Source: Bog-473 sp963766995 (lineage in GTDB: Bacteria; Actinomycetota; Acidimicrobiia; Acidimicrobiales; RAAP-2). From it: a stretch of 64,000 nucleotides of DNA. Location of the stretch: positions 868,001 to 932,000 of the forward strand of contig CAVYCE010000001.1 in assembly GCA_963766995.1 (NCBI GenBank), in the 5' to 3' direction. Position 1 is the stretch's first letter; the number at the start of each line of letters is the position of its first letter. The translations under genes and the position numbers were made by a program. Shown one piece after another: positions 1 to 7,884 of the stretch. The notes beneath the pieces were generated by a model, which saw only the letters and a list, made by a program, of their open reading frames with translations, made no database searches and had not been told where the DNA came from.

Positions 1-1
1 A

Positions 2-142
2 GCATTCTCCACCACTTTTAAAGTGGCGACGGGTACCGTCGGCGACGGCATGTGCGGAGTGGCCGGGCACCTCACTTGTGTCATTGGTGTGGGGGACATC
101 GCCGGACAGGGCACCGTGGTGAAGATCACCTTCAAGGGGTGA
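2..142 (+). CDS. C-terminal end of a neocarzinostatin-like secreted protein (partial)
   Basis: An open frame enters from the left edge and stops at a TGA at 140-142, giving about 46 residues. The residues include a GDGMCGVAGHLTC segment followed by IGVGDIAGQGTVVKITF. This cysteine pair and the glycine-rich beta-strand ending resemble the C-terminal part of the neocarzinostatin/actinoxanthin apoprotein fold, a small secreted beta-sandwich. In actinobacteria the domain often occurs in cell-surface proteins without any enediyne cluster. The N-terminus, signal peptide and total length lie outside the window. It converges on the YdcF gene with only 13 nt between them. The family call rests on a short segment. 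Confidence 0.5.
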   Translation, partial: AFSTTFKVATGTVGDGMCGVAGHLTCVIGVGDIAGQGTVVKITFKG

Positions 143-155
143 CGCGCTGAAGTAG

Positions 156-773
156 CTACGCGTCGTGTAACCACTCCAAGTGGTTGAACCCGATGATGCG
201 GCCGAGGCCCACACCTACTGCCTCTTTGAGGAAGTACGGCACCGTGGCCCATCCCTTAATGGGGGATGTCTTGGTCGGGGTTGGCGATGGCGTGAATCCG
301 AGCTCAGAAGAGATAGCCATTGACCGGTCCTCATGGAAGGGATCGGTGGCGATGAGTAGCGAGGCAATCCCTCGAGTCTTCAGCATGTGTGCTGCATCAG
401 CCACGTTCTCGTAGCTGTCGTCACCACCTGCCTGAAGAATGTCAGCCGCAGGCACTCCGTTGGTCTCTAAATAGTGGGCGCCCGCCTGGGACTCGGTGTA
501 GAGGTCACCCTTCTCCTTGTTGCCGGTCACCATGATCAGGTGTGCGTCGCCGGCTCTATAAAGAGTCAGGGCCTCGTCGAGCCGAGACTGGAGGTCGGGC
601 GACGGCACGCCGTTGTACTGCGCCGCACCCATCACGAGGATGGCCCCCGCCGGGTGTGGGTCGTAGCTCCGCGAGGTCAGCCACACCTGCACCAGGGTGA
701 CACCGAAGTAGATGACGATGACGGTCGCTATGAGCCCGATGATCCGGATGGCCAAACGGATCGGGAAGAACAT
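156..773 (-). CDS. YdcF/SanA-like membrane-anchored DUF218 protein
   Basis: A 205-residue protein. It has one N-terminal membrane segment (about residues 7-28) and then a DUF218 domain: AILVMGAAQYNG, repeated acidic and glycine turns (MVTGNKEKGD), and the conserved segment SYENVADAAHML followed by LLIATDPFHEDRS. DUF218 proteins (YdcF, SanA, ElyC) are envelope-associated. Some act in vancomycin tolerance or undecaprenyl-phosphate metabolism, but their chemistry is unsettled. The ATG overlaps the TGA of gltX by one base, so the two are translationally coupled. The substrate cannot be inferred. Confidence 0.75.
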   Translation of the reverse strand: MFFPIRLAIRIIGLIATVIVIYFGVTLVQVWLTSRSYDPHPAGAILVMGAAQYNGVPSPDLQSRLDEALTLYRAGDAHLIMVTGNKEKGDLYTESQAGAHYLETNGVPAADILQAGGDDSYENVADAAHMLKTRGIASLLIATDPFHEDRSMAISSELGFTPSPTPTKTSPIKGWATVPYFLKEAVGVGLGRIIGFNHLEWLHDA

Positions 774-2290
774 CAGCCTGAGTCACCCAGGCGCTCTAGC
801 GCATTGGCGATTCGGCGTCTTGTTTCATCTCGACCCAGCACCTCGAGGGATTCGAAGAGCGGCGGGCCCACTCGCTTTCCAGTCACCGCCACGCGGATAG
901 GTGCTTGCGCCTTGCCCAGGGCACGACCCAGTGATTCGCCCAGTTCCAATGTGACACGGTGCAACTCGTCGCGGTTCCATTCACAAGTGGCGTAGGCAGA
1001 GTCGGCACCGCGCAGGAGTGCTCCAGCCACCTCGTCCCGACCGATGGCCTTGTCCCAACTGTCGCCATCCATGACAGGCTCTGACAGGAACAAGAAGTCG
1101 ACCATGTCCGGCACTTCGCTCAGAATGGTCACCCGCTCTTGTACGACGGGGGCAATTCGAGCGAACACTTCGGCATCGAACGATTCCGGTGGCCATGATG
1201 GACCAACATGCTTAGTGGCATCGGCGTCGGGGTCCTGCCAAGCGCCGGGCGACCACTGGTCATCCATTGGGTCCACCCACGGACGAGCCGCAGTGGCAAA
1301 GCCGTTGTCCGTCAGCCCACGAATAAACACGCCGTTGATATGGGCGCACTTCTTGATGTCGAAGAAGGCCGGTGAGCGTTGCACATCTTCTAAGCGGAAG
1401 CGCTCGATCATCAGTTCGATGGGGACGATCTCTTCGTCCCCCGGGCTCCAGCCCAACAGTCCGAGATAGTTGCGGAACGGCTCAGGCAGGTACCCCTGCT
1501 CCCGGTACATCTCCACCGCAACCGGATCCCGCCGCTTGGACAACTTCTTGCCCTGTTCGTTCACCAAGAGTGGCAGGTGCGCAAACGTAGGCAGCGCCAA
1601 ATCACTGCTCGTGGCTCGATTGAGTGCCTCCCACAACATCATCTGCTTGGGTGTGTTGGGCAGGTGTTCCTCGCCACGGATGACGTGCGAAATGGTCATG
1701 GTTCGATCGTCGACGGCGTTGGCCAGGGCGAAAAGCGGGAGTCCGTTCCCCTTCACGCAGATGAAGTCCTCAATGGCCCTATTAGGAAACTCGACGTCAC
1801 CTCGAACCAGGTCGATGACGGTGGTCGTCCCGTCGTCGGGTGTGCAGAATCTCAGTGCCCGCCCGTCGCCGCGCTCGAGTCCGAGGTCTCGGCAATGCCC
1901 GTCATAGCCGGGTGTGGGATCGCCCGCTGCCTTGCGAATGGCAAAGCGGGCGTCGATGTCTTCTCGAGTGCAGGCGCAGGCATAGAGCGCTCCAGCGGCC
2001 CACAGCGCTTCGATGGCCGCTGCATGCACCTCGCCCTGCTCGGACTGGAGATACGGACCTTCGTCGGGAGACATACCCAACCAGTCCATGGCCGAAATGA
2101 TGCCGTCGGTCCATTCAGTTCGATTGCGCGCTTCGTCGGTGTCTTCAATCCGAAGCACGAGCGTCCCGTTGTGCTGGCACGCAAACAGCCAGTTGAACAG
2201 TGCAGCCCGCGCACTTCCGACATGAAAGTACCCGGTGGGAGACGGCGCGAAGCGCACCCGGGGGTTGGTGGCGGAAATGGATTCAGTCAT
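773..2290 (-). CDS. gltX: Glutamyl-tRNA synthetase
   Basis: This 505-residue class I aminoacyl-tRNA synthetase attaches glutamate to tRNA-Glu. The HIGH-type signature is PTGYFHVGSARAALFNWL near the N-terminus. The KMSKS-type signature is GKKLSKRRDPVAVEMY near residue 240. Between them lies the RIEDTDEARNR glutamate-binding segment. The start chosen is the ATG at 2288-2290, just ahead of RVRFAPSPTG; a longer in-frame extension to 2350 has no family counterpart. The length is normal for bacterial GltX. Whether the enzyme also charges tRNA-Gln depends on gatCAB elsewhere. Confidence 0.97.
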   Translation of the reverse strand: MTESISATNPRVRFAPSPTGYFHVGSARAALFNWLFACQHNGTLVLRIEDTDEARNRTEWTDGIISAMDWLGMSPDEGPYLQSEQGEVHAAAIEALWAAGALYACACTREDIDARFAIRKAAGDPTPGYDGHCRDLGLERGDGRALRFCTPDDGTTTVIDLVRGDVEFPNRAIEDFICVKGNGLPLFALANAVDDRTMTISHVIRGEEHLPNTPKQMMLWEALNRATSSDLALPTFAHLPLLVNEQGKKLSKRRDPVAVEMYREQGYLPEPFRNYLGLLGWSPGDEEIVPIELMIERFRLEDVQRSPAFFDIKKCAHINGVFIRGLTDNGFATAARPWVDPMDDQWSPGAWQDPDADATKHVGPSWPPESFDAEVFARIAPVVQERVTILSEVPDMVDFLFLSEPVMDGDSWDKAIGRDEVAGALLRGADSAYATCEWNRDELHRVTLELGESLGRALGKAQAPIRVAVTGKRVGPPLFESLEVLGRDETRRRIANALERLGDSG

Positions 2291-2333
2291 GTGATGGGGC
2301 GACGCGCTGCGCCGCCGGTACCGCAGTGATGCG

Positions 2334-2531
2334 TCAGTCGTCCTCAGCAATGGAAATGGCGCCGGTGGGGCACCCGTTCACCGCCTCGCGGAGCTTCTCG
2401 CGCAGCTCTTCTGGTGGATTCTCGTTGAGGATGTAGAGGTACCCATCGTCGCGGACCTCGAAGACCTCGGGCAGGATGCCCATGCAAACGGCGTTGCTGG
2501 CACATTCGTCGAAGTCAACAACGACCTTCAC
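2334..2531 (-). CDS. fdxD: FdxD-like single-cluster ferredoxin
   Basis: A 65-residue acidic ferredoxin for one Fe-S cluster. The cysteines are C10 and C16 in CASNAVC plus C54 in CPTG. The position that would hold the fourth ligand of a 4Fe-4S cluster is Asn13, which fits mycobacterial 3Fe-4S (or atypical 4Fe-4S) ferredoxins that feed electrons to cytochromes P450. The sequence closely recalls Mtb FdxD (Rv3503c), which sits among sterol catabolism genes. The GTG start at 2529-2531 has a strong AGGAGGT Shine-Dalgarno five bases upstream. No P450 is present in the window. Confidence 0.88.
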   Translation of the reverse strand: MKVVVDFDECASNAVCMGILPEVFEVRDDGYLYILNENPPEELREKLREAVNGCPTGAISIAEDD

Positions 2532-2590
2532 GGACTACCTCCTGGACAGTTGAACGCTAGGCACCGAGCATATCGGCCGTGCCCGAATGG

Positions 2591-3766
2591 TTAAGGCTTG
2601 TCGGCTCCTACCACCCACATGGCGAAGAATTGCGATCCACCGCCGTAAGCCTGACCCAAGGCACGCCGGGCGCCTTCGACCTGGTGTGCTCCAGCCATGC
2701 CCCTGACCTGAAGGGCGGTCTCAAGGAAGCGGAGCATGCCGGACGCACCGATCGGGTTGGAGGACAACACCCCTCCCGAGCAGTTCCATGGGATGTCGCC
2801 CCCGGCCATCATCGACGTGGCGCCTTCCTCGGTGAGCTTCCAGCCGTCGCCCTCGGCGCAGAAGCCGAGATTCTCCAGCCACATGGGTTCGTACCAACTG
2901 AAGGGAACGTAGACCTCGGCCATGTCGAAATCGGCGCGCGGATTGGTAATGCCGGCCTTCTTGTACAGATCAGCTGCACAGTCCCGGCCAGCCCGGGGGT
3001 TCACTTGGTCTCGCCCGGCGAACTGAGTGGGTTCGGAGCGCATGGCCATGCCGTGAATCCACGCTGGCGGCCTACCGGTGTCCGATGTCGCCTGTGTCGC
3101 TGCCGCTTCTGAACCAATGATCATGGCGGCCGCACCGTCAGACGATGGGCAGGCTTCGAGGTAATGCAGCGGGTCCCACAGCATGATTGAATCCTCGACC
3201 ATCTTGAGGTCGATGTCAGGCAGGTGCAGGTGCGCGTACGGGTTGTTCAACGCGTGCAGTCTGTCCTTGACTGCCACCTTCATCCCGGTGTCGCGTGGCG
3301 CGCCGGAACGGTGCATGTAGGCCCGAATGATGGGAGCAAAGTAGCCACCGGCGCCGGCCAGCAAGGGCTGGGCGAAAGGCTGGGGCACGGAGAGGGCCCA
3401 CATGGCATCCGAGTCACTCTGCTTCTCGAAGGCCACCGTCAGGACTCGCTGATGCACGCCCGAGGCCACCAAGTGGGCGGCCACGATGGCGGTCGAACCA
3501 CCAACAGATCCGGCGGTGTGCACGCGGAACATGGGCTTGCCCACCGCTCCGAGGGCTGGTGCCAGGTAGAGCTCGGGCATCATGACGCCCTCAAACATGT
3601 CCGGTGCCTTGCCGATGACGACTGCGTCAATGTCGGCGAAGGTCAACCCGGCGTCTTCCAGGGCCATCACGGCGGCTTCGCGCACCAGGCCGGCGATGGA
3701 GACGTCCTCCCGCTTGGCCTTGGCCACGGTCTGTCCGATTCCGATGACTGCGCAGCGCTCTGCCAT
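2591..3766 (-). CDS. ltp3: Ltp3-like lipid-transfer/thiolase-fold protein
   Basis: A 391-residue thiolase-superfamily protein that matches Mtb Ltp3 (Rv3523) along its length as I remember it. Shared segments include VVIGKAPDMFEGVMMPEL, VHTAGSVGGST, YVPFSWYEPMWLENLGF, GGVLSSNPIGASG and a MWVVGADKP end. The usual nucleophilic Cys is absent: the position reads TAGSVGGS. That suggests an Ltp/DUF35 retro-aldolase type of reaction rather than classical thiolysis, by analogy with Ltp2. The ATG overlaps the stop of ltp4 (ATGA), and the operon order is DUF35, DUF35, ltp4, ltp3. Ltp3/Ltp4 belong to the KstR sterol regulon in mycobacteria. The reaction in this organism is inferred. Confidence 0.85.
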   Translation of the reverse strand: MAERCAVIGIGQTVAKAKREDVSIAGLVREAAVMALEDAGLTFADIDAVVIGKAPDMFEGVMMPELYLAPALGAVGKPMFRVHTAGSVGGSTAIVAAHLVASGVHQRVLTVAFEKQSDSDAMWALSVPQPFAQPLLAGAGGYFAPIIRAYMHRSGAPRDTGMKVAVKDRLHALNNPYAHLHLPDIDLKMVEDSIMLWDPLHYLEACPSSDGAAAMIIGSEAAATQATSDTGRPPAWIHGMAMRSEPTQFAGRDQVNPRAGRDCAADLYKKAGITNPRADFDMAEVYVPFSWYEPMWLENLGFCAEGDGWKLTEEGATSMMAGGDIPWNCSGGVLSSNPIGASGMLRFLETALQVRGMAGAHQVEGARRALGQAYGGGSQFFAMWVVGADKP

Positions 3767-4851
3767 CACACACCCTCCAGGACGCAGACGAGATTCTGTT
3801 GCAGGCATGGACCTGAGGTCGCATGCGCTACAGCCCGGTCGGCGTCACCAGACCAGATGGCCTTGGCCGCCTCGCCAATGCGGATGAGGCCGGCCGACAT
3901 GATGGGATTGGCGGCCAGGGCGCCACCAGAAGGTGAGATGCGCACGTCGTCGTCGAGTCCGAGGGCGTCGGTGAGGATGAGCTCCTGGGAGGCGAAGGGC
4001 GCGTGCAGTTCGGCGATATCCACCTTTTTCAGGCCCACGCCGGCCTTCTGGCCGGCCAGCTTGGTCGACGGTGACTGGGTCAGGTCGCGGGCTCCCAGAG
4101 CATGGGTCTCGATGCGGTGGTCGATGCCGGTGATGAAGGCCGGCCGTTCACACCACTCATAGGCCTTGTCGCCGGCAGCCAGCACAATTGCGGCGCATCC
4201 GTCGGTGAGTGGCGGGAGGGCGTGGCGACGAAGTGGCATCACCTCGTAGTCCTCTTTCAGCAGTTCCTCGGGTGAGCGGTCGTAGGCCAGCTGCGCCTTG
4301 GGATTGCTGAGTGCGTTCTTGCGATTCCTACTGGCCACGGCGGCGAAGTCGGCCTCGGTGGCCCGGCCGGAGTCGATCAATGACTGCGCCTGCAGGGCGG
4401 CCAGCGAGGTGGCATCCGGCCACAAGGGGGCCATGTAATAGGGATCGAGCTGCAGGGAGAGGATCTCCCGCACGTCGCCCGGTGACGATCGCCCGAAGCA
4501 ATAGACCAGCGCGGCGTCGATCTCACCTTCCTGCAGGAGGACCCAGGCCTCGTAGAGCGCCCACGCACCATCCATCTCGACGTGCGACTCAGCCCGAGGG
4601 GGCCAGACACCCACCGCATCGAGCGCGGTGACGAAGGAGAACGGCCCGCCAACGAGGTAGTCGGTTGAGCCGGAGCAGATGAATCCGACGTCATCCTTGG
4701 TGATGCCGATATTGCCGAACACTTCGGCTACCACCGGCATGAGCATCTCGACTTCGTTGTGTGCCCCCTCGCGCCGGACGTTGTCGTACTGCGCGAATGA
4801 CACGACGCCGACGGGACGATGTCCCGAAGTCAACTCCGGGAATTCGCTCAC
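3766..4851 (-). CDS. ltp4: Ltp4-like thiolase-fold protein
   Basis: A 361-residue thiolase-like protein matching Mtb Ltp4 (Rv3522). Diagnostic stretches are RPVGVVSFAQ, GFICSGSTDYLVGGPFSF, ESHVEMDGAWALYEA, RHALPPLTDGCAAIVLAAGD, IETHALGARDLTQSPST and SGGALAANPIMSAG, ending in LQQNLVCVLEGV. The catalytic Cys position carries EMDGAW, so both subunits of the Ltp3/Ltp4 pair lack the thiolase nucleophile. The stop overlaps the start of ltp3, and the start overlaps the stop of the upstream zinc-ribbon OB-fold gene by four bases. It probably works as a complex with those OB-fold proteins on a steroid-derived acyl-CoA. Confidence 0.85.
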   Translation of the reverse strand: MSEFPELTSGHRPVGVVSFAQYDNVRREGAHNEVEMLMPVVAEVFGNIGITKDDVGFICSGSTDYLVGGPFSFVTALDAVGVWPPRAESHVEMDGAWALYEAWVLLQEGEIDAALVYCFGRSSPGDVREILSLQLDPYYMAPLWPDATSLAALQAQSLIDSGRATEADFAAVASRNRKNALSNPKAQLAYDRSPEELLKEDYEVMPLRRHALPPLTDGCAAIVLAAGDKAYEWCERPAFITGIDHRIETHALGARDLTQSPSTKLAGQKAGVGLKKVDIAELHAPFASQELILTDALGLDDDVRISPSGGALAANPIMSAGLIRIGEAAKAIWSGDADRAVAHATSGPCLQQNLVCVLEGV

Positions 4852-5336
4852 AGGTACTCCTTGTACGTCTCAAAGTCAGCGTCGGGTTCACCCGTGGGGC
4901 GGAAGTACTTGACCGAAGCCATCGTTGGACCGAGTTCCTCGGGCTCCACCCAGACGGCTTCGACCCGCAGCCCCATGCGGATGTCCGCGGTCGGGATCTC
5001 CTGAATGAGTCCCATGAAGGAGAGGTTCGCACCGTCCAGCAAGATCTGGCCGCAGATGTACGGAATCTCAATGGACTGGCCGGCAAAGGGGACGTTCACC
5101 ACGCAGAAGGTGGTGACGGTGCCCCGGTTGGAGAGCTCCACCAGCTCGTCACAGGCCACACCGTCGGTGGGGCAGGAGCCTCGGGAGGGGACGTAGACCT
5201 TGTGGCATTTCGGGCAACGCTGCCCGACGAACTTGCCCTGCTCCAATCCGTGCAGGTACTTGCCTTGGGCCACCCCGGGCGTGAACACGAAGTCCAAGTG
5301 CATCGGGGCCGCCATCATTGTCACCGGCTCGCTCAT
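4848..5336 (-). CDS. Zinc-ribbon DUF35 OB-fold protein, partner of Ltp3/Ltp4
   Basis: A 162-residue DUF35 protein. An N-terminal helical segment leads into a rubredoxin-like zinc ribbon (CPKCHKVYVPSRGSCPTDG, three cysteines clear and a fourth in GVACDE). The C-terminal OB-fold includes GTVTTFCVVNVPFAG and PYICGQILLDGA. DUF35 proteins bind thiolase-like subunits and close the acyl-CoA channel, as in the Ltp2-ChsH2 aldolase. In Mtb, Rv3521 beside ltp4 carries the equivalent function. This gene and the next appear to be the two halves of such a partner encoded separately. Start and stop overlap their neighbours by four bases. Confidence 0.85.
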   Translation of the reverse strand: MSEPVTMMAAPMHLDFVFTPGVAQGKYLHGLEQGKFVGQRCPKCHKVYVPSRGSCPTDGVACDELVELSNRGTVTTFCVVNVPFAGQSIEIPYICGQILLDGANLSFMGLIQEIPTADIRMGLRVEAVWVEPEELGPTMASVKYFRPTGEPDADFETYKEYL

Positions 5337-5794
5337 GCGGCACCTCCGACCGCTACGAACTGACGAATGTCATTGACATGCCCTACCCGTTCGGCTTCGG
5401 GAATGAACTCAACCTTGACCCGCATGCCGGTACTGACCTGACTGGGGTCATCGGCACCCAGCACATGCAGGAATGAGGTGTCGGCCCCGTCGAACTTGAC
5501 CAGGACCCAGGCGAACGGCGTCTGCAGGGGGTGCTTGCGAAGGGGACGGGGCACCCACGACCACGAGGTGACGGTGCCCTCCGGGCCGACGTCGACGATG
5601 TCGGTGGTTTCCTCGCCGGTGTCGGGGTCGTATTCGGTGGGAGGCACAATGACCTTGCCACCGGTGCCCGTAATCCCGACCACTTTGCCATCGCGCAGAC
5701 CGGTCAGGAACGCCCCGATCACCGGGCCGACCGACCGCACGTACGGGTACTCCAGAACATGGTCCGCGGTGTAGTGCACTTCTTCGTCTGCCAT
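5333..5794 (-). CDS. DUF35-like OB-fold protein without zinc ribbon
   Basis: A 153-residue protein with the same architecture as the preceding DUF35 gene but a degenerate ribbon: the expected Cys positions read GITGTGGKVIVPPTEYDPDTG. The OB-fold is intact (GTVTSWSWVPRPLRKHPLQT, FAWVLVKFDGADTSFLH). It is the first gene of the operon. Its ATG has a GGGGAGGTG Shine-Dalgarno, and its stop overlaps the next start by four bases. It probably serves as a second structural lobe of the Ltp complex. Confidence 0.8.
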   Translation of the reverse strand: MADEEVHYTADHVLEYPYVRSVGPVIGAFLTGLRDGKVVGITGTGGKVIVPPTEYDPDTGEETTDIVDVGPEGTVTSWSWVPRPLRKHPLQTPFAWVLVKFDGADTSFLHVLGADDPSQVSTGMRVKVEFIPEAERVGHVNDIRQFVAVGGAA

Positions 5795-5841
5795 CGCACC
5801 TCCCCACTTGGCGGCCGCAGGCGGCGGCCCCGGGTGAAACT

Positions 5842-5859
5842 AGAACAGATTCCAGTTCT
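5842..5859. promoter_or_regulatory. Inverted repeat upstream of the Ltp operon, KstR-like half site
   Basis: AGAAC and GTTCT are separated by eight bases in the 81-bp gap between the Ltp operon and the AarF gene. The left part, TAGAACAGATTCCA, differs by one base from the TnnAACnnGTTnnA pattern I recall for mycobacterial KstR operators. A KstR-like regulator is encoded at 56615. The assignment is tentative because the symmetric spacing is wider than usual. Confidence 0.35.
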
Positions 5860-5875
5860 GTGCCATTACGCCTGG

Positions 5876-7390
5876 CTAGCGAACCCGTCCTGACGACATG
5901 TCCACGCCAGCCAGCAACTGCCCGATGAATTCCCGGTCGTTGAGGATGGGAAGCTCGGAGACGAACATGCGCCCGTAGCGCTCGAAATACATGAGCTGCT
6001 TGGCCAGGAGGAAGGTGCCCCGGTCGAACTCGGACATGAGACCACCGGACTCGTCGGCCATTTTTCGGATACGCCGCTGTGAGCGCAGTCGCTGCACGAT
6101 GTCGCGGATGCTGCGGGTGTGGGCCTCGAAGCCTTGGGCCTTTGCCACTTCCAACTGAATGGTCTGCATAATTCCGGCCAGGCTGACCTCTCCGAAGGGA
6201 CGGGTCAGAGCAGGTTCCATGAAGCTACGAATGAAGACCGTGAGTTGCTCGTCGGTCATGCCGACGGACTCGCCGATGGCTGGCCCGTAGGTGCGGATGA
6301 TATGGGCCGTGACATCGGTCCACGCTTCCTCATTGCCCATGGCGGCCGAGAGGAGGGAAATGAAGAAACGGTGGGTGTCGGGATCGAGCCGGCCCACAAT
6401 GCCCCAATCGATCACACCGATGCGGCCATCGCGCAACAACATCATGTTCCCGGCGTGGACGTCCCCATGGAATGCACCCCAGCGCACCGTGGTGAGGAAG
6501 AAGGCGCGCATGACCTCTTGCACCAGCGGAGTGGGGTCGAACCCGAGGTCAGCCACTTTGGCCAAATCGTCAATAGGCACGCCGTCAAAAAACTCCATCG
6601 TGAGCACATTGCGCCCGGAGAATTCAAGGTGGGGCTCAGGCACTGCCATGAGCTTGAGGTCGAACTCGTTCTGCAGTCGACGGAAATGCACCAGCGAACG
6701 GGCTTCGTTGCGCAGGTCCATCTCTTCGCCGATTTGCACACGGAAGCCATCGAGCATCTGCAGCGTCGAACCGGCCAGCTGGTCGCCGGTCTGGCGCACC
6801 AAAATCTCCATGAGCGGCTGCATCAGGTCTAGATCGGTGGCCACCACGTGTTCAATGTTGGGTCGCAACACCTTGACCGCCACCAGTCGTCCGTCGTGCA
6901 ATCGGGCCCGGTGTACTACCGCGATAGAAGCCGTGCCGATGGGGTCGCGTTCGAAGTCCGCAAAGACGTCGGTCAGCGGTCGGCCCAGGTCCTCTTCGAC
7001 GCGCTGGCGCACCTCGGGATACGGCACAGCTGGACCGGTATCGAGGCAGGCCCGGAACTCATCAGCCACTTCGTCACCGAACATGCCGGGCGATGAGGCG
7101 ATGATTTGCCCGAACTTCATGAAGGTGCCGCCCAGGTCCTCACAACTCTTGCGCAGTGGTCGGGCCAGTTGCGCCCCCGGCAGCGCGCCCTGCCTAATGG
7201 TGCGCAGCTGTCGAACAGCAGTGGGTGCGAAGTGGAGGCCCACCACCTTGGCGATGGTGGCGCCCCGTCGGATCAGTTCGCGGCGCGACGGCTCGGGCAG
7301 TCTTCGCGGGTAGATCTGGGGGATGTCCTCCGTCAGCGGCCTGGGCGACGCCGACTGCTTCGCCGTGGTCTTTTTGGCCGGTTCGGTCAC
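5876..7390 (-). CDS. ABC1/AarF (UbiB-type) atypical kinase-like protein
   Basis: A 504-residue AarF/UbiB-family protein. The hallmark K-x-G-Q motif (KFGQIIASSPGMF) is present, with the alanine-rich nucleotide-loop equivalent IGTASIAVVHRARL, the lysine strand VAVKVLRP, the catalytic loop GDVHAGNM and the metal-binding DWG in IGVIDWGIVG. UbiB-family proteins have ATPase or kinase-like activity linked to isoprenoid lipid and quinone metabolism. Actinobacteria carry several paralogues of unknown substrate, often beside lipid catabolism genes. The GTG start lies six bases after a TACCCT box, consistent with a leaderless message. Confidence 0.88.
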   Translation of the reverse strand: MTEPAKKTTAKQSASPRPLTEDIPQIYPRRLPEPSRRELIRRGATIAKVVGLHFAPTAVRQLRTIRQGALPGAQLARPLRKSCEDLGGTFMKFGQIIASSPGMFGDEVADEFRACLDTGPAVPYPEVRQRVEEDLGRPLTDVFADFERDPIGTASIAVVHRARLHDGRLVAVKVLRPNIEHVVATDLDLMQPLMEILVRQTGDQLAGSTLQMLDGFRVQIGEEMDLRNEARSLVHFRRLQNEFDLKLMAVPEPHLEFSGRNVLTMEFFDGVPIDDLAKVADLGFDPTPLVQEVMRAFFLTTVRWGAFHGDVHAGNMMLLRDGRIGVIDWGIVGRLDPDTHRFFISLLSAAMGNEEAWTDVTAHIIRTYGPAIGESVGMTDEQLTVFIRSFMEPALTRPFGEVSLAGIMQTIQLEVAKAQGFEAHTRSIRDIVQRLRSQRRIRKMADESGGLMSEFDRGTFLLAKQLMYFERYGRMFVSELPILNDREFIGQLLAGVDMSSGRVR

Positions 7391-7396
7391 CGGCTC

Positions 7397-7402
7397 AGGG
7401 TA
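7397..7402 (-). promoter_or_regulatory. Leaderless -10 box of the AarF gene
   Basis: On the minus strand the hexamer TACCCT ends six bases before the GTG start at 7390. That places transcription initiation at or next to the start codon. No Shine-Dalgarno is visible. Confidence 0.5.
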
Positions 7403-7406
7403 ACCC

Positions 7407-7787
7407 TCAGGCGAATGCGGTCTGGATGGCGGCCAGCCCGGCCTTGTAGGTGTCGCCGAAGATGGGTGCCATCTCGTCGGGAGTCACGTCGTACGACCAG
7501 GTCACCTTGGACTCGTCGCCATCGGCCTCCACCTTCATGGTGGCGGTGTGGCTTTCGATGGGCACACCTTCGATCACCGAGTACGTGAGCGACATGGTGG
7601 CGTCGTCCCGAGAAAGAAGACGCTCGCGGATCTCCATGCCGAACATGCCGATGATGCGGTCGTCGCCCTCAAGGCGGAAGGTTTCAATGCCGGGCAGGAA
7701 CTCCTGCACTCCGCCGAAGTCCCCCACCTTGGCCCATACCGCGTCAGGTGCGGCTGCCACTTTCACATCAACTGCGCCTTCTGCCAT
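7407..7787 (-). CDS. SRPBCC (polyketide cyclase/START-like) ligand-binding protein
   Basis: A 126-residue protein of the SRPBCC helix-grip fold. It opens with VDVKVAAAPDAVWAKVGDFGGVQEFLPGIETFRLEG and ends in a long amphipathic helix (GDTYKAGLAAIQTAFA). Such proteins bind hydrophobic small molecules or act as cyclases/dehydratases. Its place among lipid catabolism genes suggests a lipid ligand, but nothing in the sequence fixes it. The ATG at 7785-7787 was chosen because the longer in-frame extension is low complexity and unlike the family. Confidence 0.78.
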   Translation of the reverse strand: MAEGAVDVKVAAAPDAVWAKVGDFGGVQEFLPGIETFRLEGDDRIIGMFGMEIRERLLSRDDATMSLTYSVIEGVPIESHTATMKVEADGDESKVTWSYDVTPDEMAPIFGDTYKAGLAAIQTAFA

Positions 7788-7884
7788 GTCCGTCTCCTCG
7801 TCTGCGTTCAGGTGAGATGCCGCCGGTACGCTACCGCCGACCCGGGATGCTTGCATCCACTCAGTTGAGAAAGGACCTCGCCCC

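Noticed and set aside
2579..2600. GCCCGAATGGTTAAGG looks like the D-arm of a tRNA-Ser or tRNA-Leu
   Set aside because: No acceptor stem, anticodon arm or T-arm follows, and the bases are the end of the ltp3 gene.
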